The translations under genes and the position numbers were made by a program. This document shows, in pieces, positions 62,277 to 64,000 of a DNA stretch of 64,000 bases (positions are counted from its first letter, which is position 1; the number at the start of each line of letters is the position of its first letter). The stretch comes from Rhodospirillaceae bacterium MC! (lineage in GTDB: Bacteria; Pseudomonadota; Alphaproteobacteria; MC1): the NCBI GenBank assembly GCA_002632265.1, contig NQOV01000009.1, forward strand, positions 28,260 through 92,259, given 5' to 3'. The notes beneath the pieces are model-generated. The model was not told the DNA's origin. It was given only the letters and a program-made list of their open reading frames with translations, and did no database searches.

Positions 62277-64000
62277 ATGAACAACATGACACATACATTA
62301 ACTAGATTATCACTATGTATATTTTTAATAATATTTAGTAATAAGACACTTGCCCAAACAATGACATTTAGCCATAGTAGAATCCAACCACATGCCACAG
62401 GTGGTCTAATGAGTTCGTCTCGTGTGGGGATTGGTGGGATATCGCTTGGCGGTAGTTCTATGGGTGGCGGATCTGGTATAACTGGCGTTAGTTCGATGAG
62501 TGGTGGATCTGGTATAGCTGGCGGTAGCTCTATGAGTGGTGGATCTGGTATGATCGGCGGTGGTAGTTCGATGAGTGGTGGATCTGGTATAACTGGCGGT
62601 AGTTCTATGAGTCGTGGATCTGGTATAGCTGGTGGTAGTTCTATGAGTCGTGGATCTGGTATAACTGGTGGTAGCTCTATGAGTGGCGGATCTGGTATAG
62701 CTGGTGGTAGCTCTATGGGTCGTGGATCTGGTATAGCTGGTGGTAGCTCGATGAGTGGCGGATCTGGTGCGATTGGTGGTAGCTCTATGAGTGGTGGATC
62801 TGGTATAGCTGGTGGTAGTTCTATGGGTCGTGGGGCTGGTATAGCTGGTGGTAGCTCTATGGGTCGTGGATCTGGTGCGATTGGTGGTAGTTCTATGAGT
62901 CGTGGATCTGGTATAGCTGGTGGTAGTTCGATGAGTCGTGGATCTGGTGTGATTGGCGGTAGTTCGATGAGTGGTGGATCTGGTATAACTGGTGGTAGTT
63001 CTATGGGTCGTGGGGCTGGTATAGCTGGTGGTAGTTCGATGAGTCGTGGATCTGGTATAGCTGGTGGTAGCTCTATGAGTCGTGGATCTGGTGCGATTGG
63101 TGGTAGTTCGATGAGTCGTGGATCTGGTGTGATTGGTGGTAGTTCGATGAGTCGTGGATCTGGTATAACTGGGGGTAGTTCGATGAGTCGTGGATCTGGT
63201 ATAACTGGGGGTAGTTCTATGGGTCGTGGATCTGGTATAGCTGGTGGTAGCTCTATGAGTCGTGGATCTGGTATAGCTGGTGGTAGTTCGATGAGTCGTG
63301 GATCTGGTGTGATTGGCGGTAGTTCTATGGGTCGTGGATCTGGTGTGATTGGTGGTGGATCTATGAGTGGCGGATCTGGTATAGCTGGTGGTGGATCTAT
63401 GGGTGGTGGATCTGGTGTGATTGGTGGTAGTTCTATGAGTCGTGGGGCTGGGGCGACTGGTGGGGTGGGTTATGGTAATCCTTTTGTACATCAAGTTCAT
63501 ATGTCTAGTAATCATCAGATGAATGGGATTAATCAGGGAATGGGGGTGCGTCAAGTATCTACGTTAAATAGATCGCAAACATTATTGGCAAATGGTCAGA
63601 AAAATCAGGAATTAACGCCGTCTCATATGGTGGGTTCGCCATTTTCGTATGAAAGGCCTAATTATAACAAAATAGATTCGTCCATAGATAATCCCTACGT
63701 TTTTAATAATTCTGTTATTGATTTCGTTTGGAATGATATTTTGCAAAATAATTCGCAAGAATTCTACGATTTTTCGAGAGCAATGGGCGGTTTTTGTCTT
63801 TTGTGTGTGAATAGCAGTTTGAACTATATTGATAATAAAAATTTTAGTAAATTAATTCTTCTTAATCCGTATGTGGGCGTTAAATATAACATCTATCATA
63901 ATGATTATACTAGCTTATTTGTTGGTAATCCACAAGTGAAATTTCTTAATAATCAAGATATTACGGAAAGTAATATGATATCAGGAATTGGTTATAATCA
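62277..64000 (+). CDS. Exported glycine/serine-repeat protein with probable outer-membrane barrel, 5' part
   Basis: This rightward frame is open from the ATG at 62277 to the window edge (574 codons, no stop). It starts with a signal peptide (about residues 1-26, hydrophobic CIFLIIFSNKTLA before Q). A 25-residue linker follows, then about 28 copies of a 12-residue unit with consensus SGIAGGSSMSRG (about residues 60-393). After that comes a Gln/Asn/Met/His-rich spacer, then from about residue 460 a non-repetitive part with alternating hydrophobic strands (PYVGVKYNIYHNDYTSLFVG, MISGIGYN) like the start of an outer-membrane beta barrel. The design resembles a repeat passenger with a barrel anchor. 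The family is not identified and the C-terminus is outside the window. Confidence 0.75.
   Translation, partial: MNNMTHTLTRLSLCIFLIIFSNKTLAQTMTFSHSRIQPHATGGLMSSSRVGIGGISLGGSSMGGGSGITGVSSMSGGSGIAGGSSMSGGSGMIGGGSSMSGGSGITGGSSMSRGSGIAGGSSMSRGSGITGGSSMSGGSGIAGGSSMGRGSGIAGGSSMSGGSGAIGGSSMSGGSGIAGGSSMGRGAGIAGGSSMGRGSGAIGGSSMSRGSGIAGGSSMSRGSGVIGGSSMSGGSGITGGSSMGRGAGIAGGSSMSRGSGIAGGSSMSRGSGAIGGSSMSRGSGVIGGSSMSRGSGITGGSSMSRGSGITGGSSMGRGSGIAGGSSMSRGSGIAGGSSMSRGSGVIGGSSMGRGSGVIGGGSMSGGSGIAGGGSMGGGSGVIGGSSMSRGAGATGGVGYGNPFVHQVHMSSNHQMNGINQGMGVRQVSTLNRSQTLLANGQKNQELTPSHMVGSPFSYERPNYNKIDSSIDNPYVFNNSVIDFVWNDILQNNSQEFYDFSRAMGGFCLLCVNSSLNYIDNKNFSKLILLNPYVGVKYNIYHNDYTSLFVGNPQVKFLNNQDITESNMISGIGYN
62460..63456 (+). 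repeat. 36-bp tandem repeat array encoding 12-residue units, about 28 copies
   Basis: Almost every unit is 36 bp; one has an extra GGT codon (SGMIGGGSSM). Variation is confined to a few positions: I/A/V and A/T/I after SG, S or G after M, and R or G before G. All changes keep the frame, and TCT/TCG and AGC/AGT alternate synonymously. Lengths stay multiples of three, as expected of selected protein repeats. Confidence 0.9.

Noticed and set aside
62460..63456. Possible CRISPR array, because of 36-bp periodicity
   Set aside because: There are no spacers: the units are contiguous, code for one protein in frame, and differ mainly at synonymous or conservative positions.
62406..63554. Thr/Ser/His/Arg-rich 382-codon frame on the minus strand
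   Set aside because: It is antisense to the 36-bp repeats of the rightward gene, whose frame has a signal peptide and continues well past the repeats. Regular repeats keep other frames open by chance.

Overview
The window is a low-G+C (about one third by eye) Gram-negative chromosome segment that reads as alphaproteobacterial. Evidence: flagellar genes fliL-fliM-DUF6468-motE, an NDUFA12-family complex I accessory protein next to a DUF2155 protein, fxsA, the rpoZ-rel-lepB-rnc-era series, the tig-clpP-clpX-lon series, and an xseB-ispA-dxs operon. LpxB and a KdsC-like phosphatase imply lipid A/Kdo and an outer membrane. No phage, transposase, integrase or CRISPR array was found. I cannot name the genus; a low-G+C Rhodospirillales-like, possibly host-associated lineage is a guess.

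Layout. 0-4 kb: the tail of an unknown membrane protein, an unknown 174-aa protein, rplJ-rplL away from rpoBC, and an orphan solute-binding protein. 4-10 kb: recQ, then the flagellar cluster. 10-16 kb (leftward): a five-gene unit NDUFA12, two MCE proteins, DUF2155 protein, SulP transporter; then fxsA plus a repeat-bearing unknown. 16-22 kb: tRNA-Asp, tRNA-Asn, a PBP-activator-like lipoprotein-type protein back to back with rsmI-yraN, a family II pyrophosphatase, an unknown, and two identical tRNA-Val genes. 22-36 kb (leftward): lon, clpX, clpP, tig, era, rnc, lepB, a DUF2062 protein, rel and rpoZ. 36-53 kb (mostly rightward): lpxB, cca, a membrane GGDEF protein, an EamA transporter, a large Gln/Ala-rich exported protein (leftward), 5-FCL, a YmdB-type phosphoesterase, kdsC, a pseudokinase with a small membrane partner, and efp. 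53-62 kb (leftward): an oligopeptide ABC transporter without its binding protein, then dxs, ispA, xseB and an unknown. The right edge holds the start of a rightward exported protein built of about 28 glycine/serine-rich 12-residue repeats.

Most of the unusual biology is outside the ordinary genes. Three families of intergenic structured repeats recur: GGCC-centred hairpins and about 150-bp elements whose terminal arms co-vary; palindromes starting within a few bases of stop codons of leftward genes; and a composite block with a CATAGCGATGTT core. In addition, the last 200-300 bases of many operon-terminal genes and their 3' flanks become strongly C-rich and G-poor on the coding strand. Genes with clear hairpin terminators do not show this. 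That suggests a Rho-type termination signal written into synonymous codon choice.
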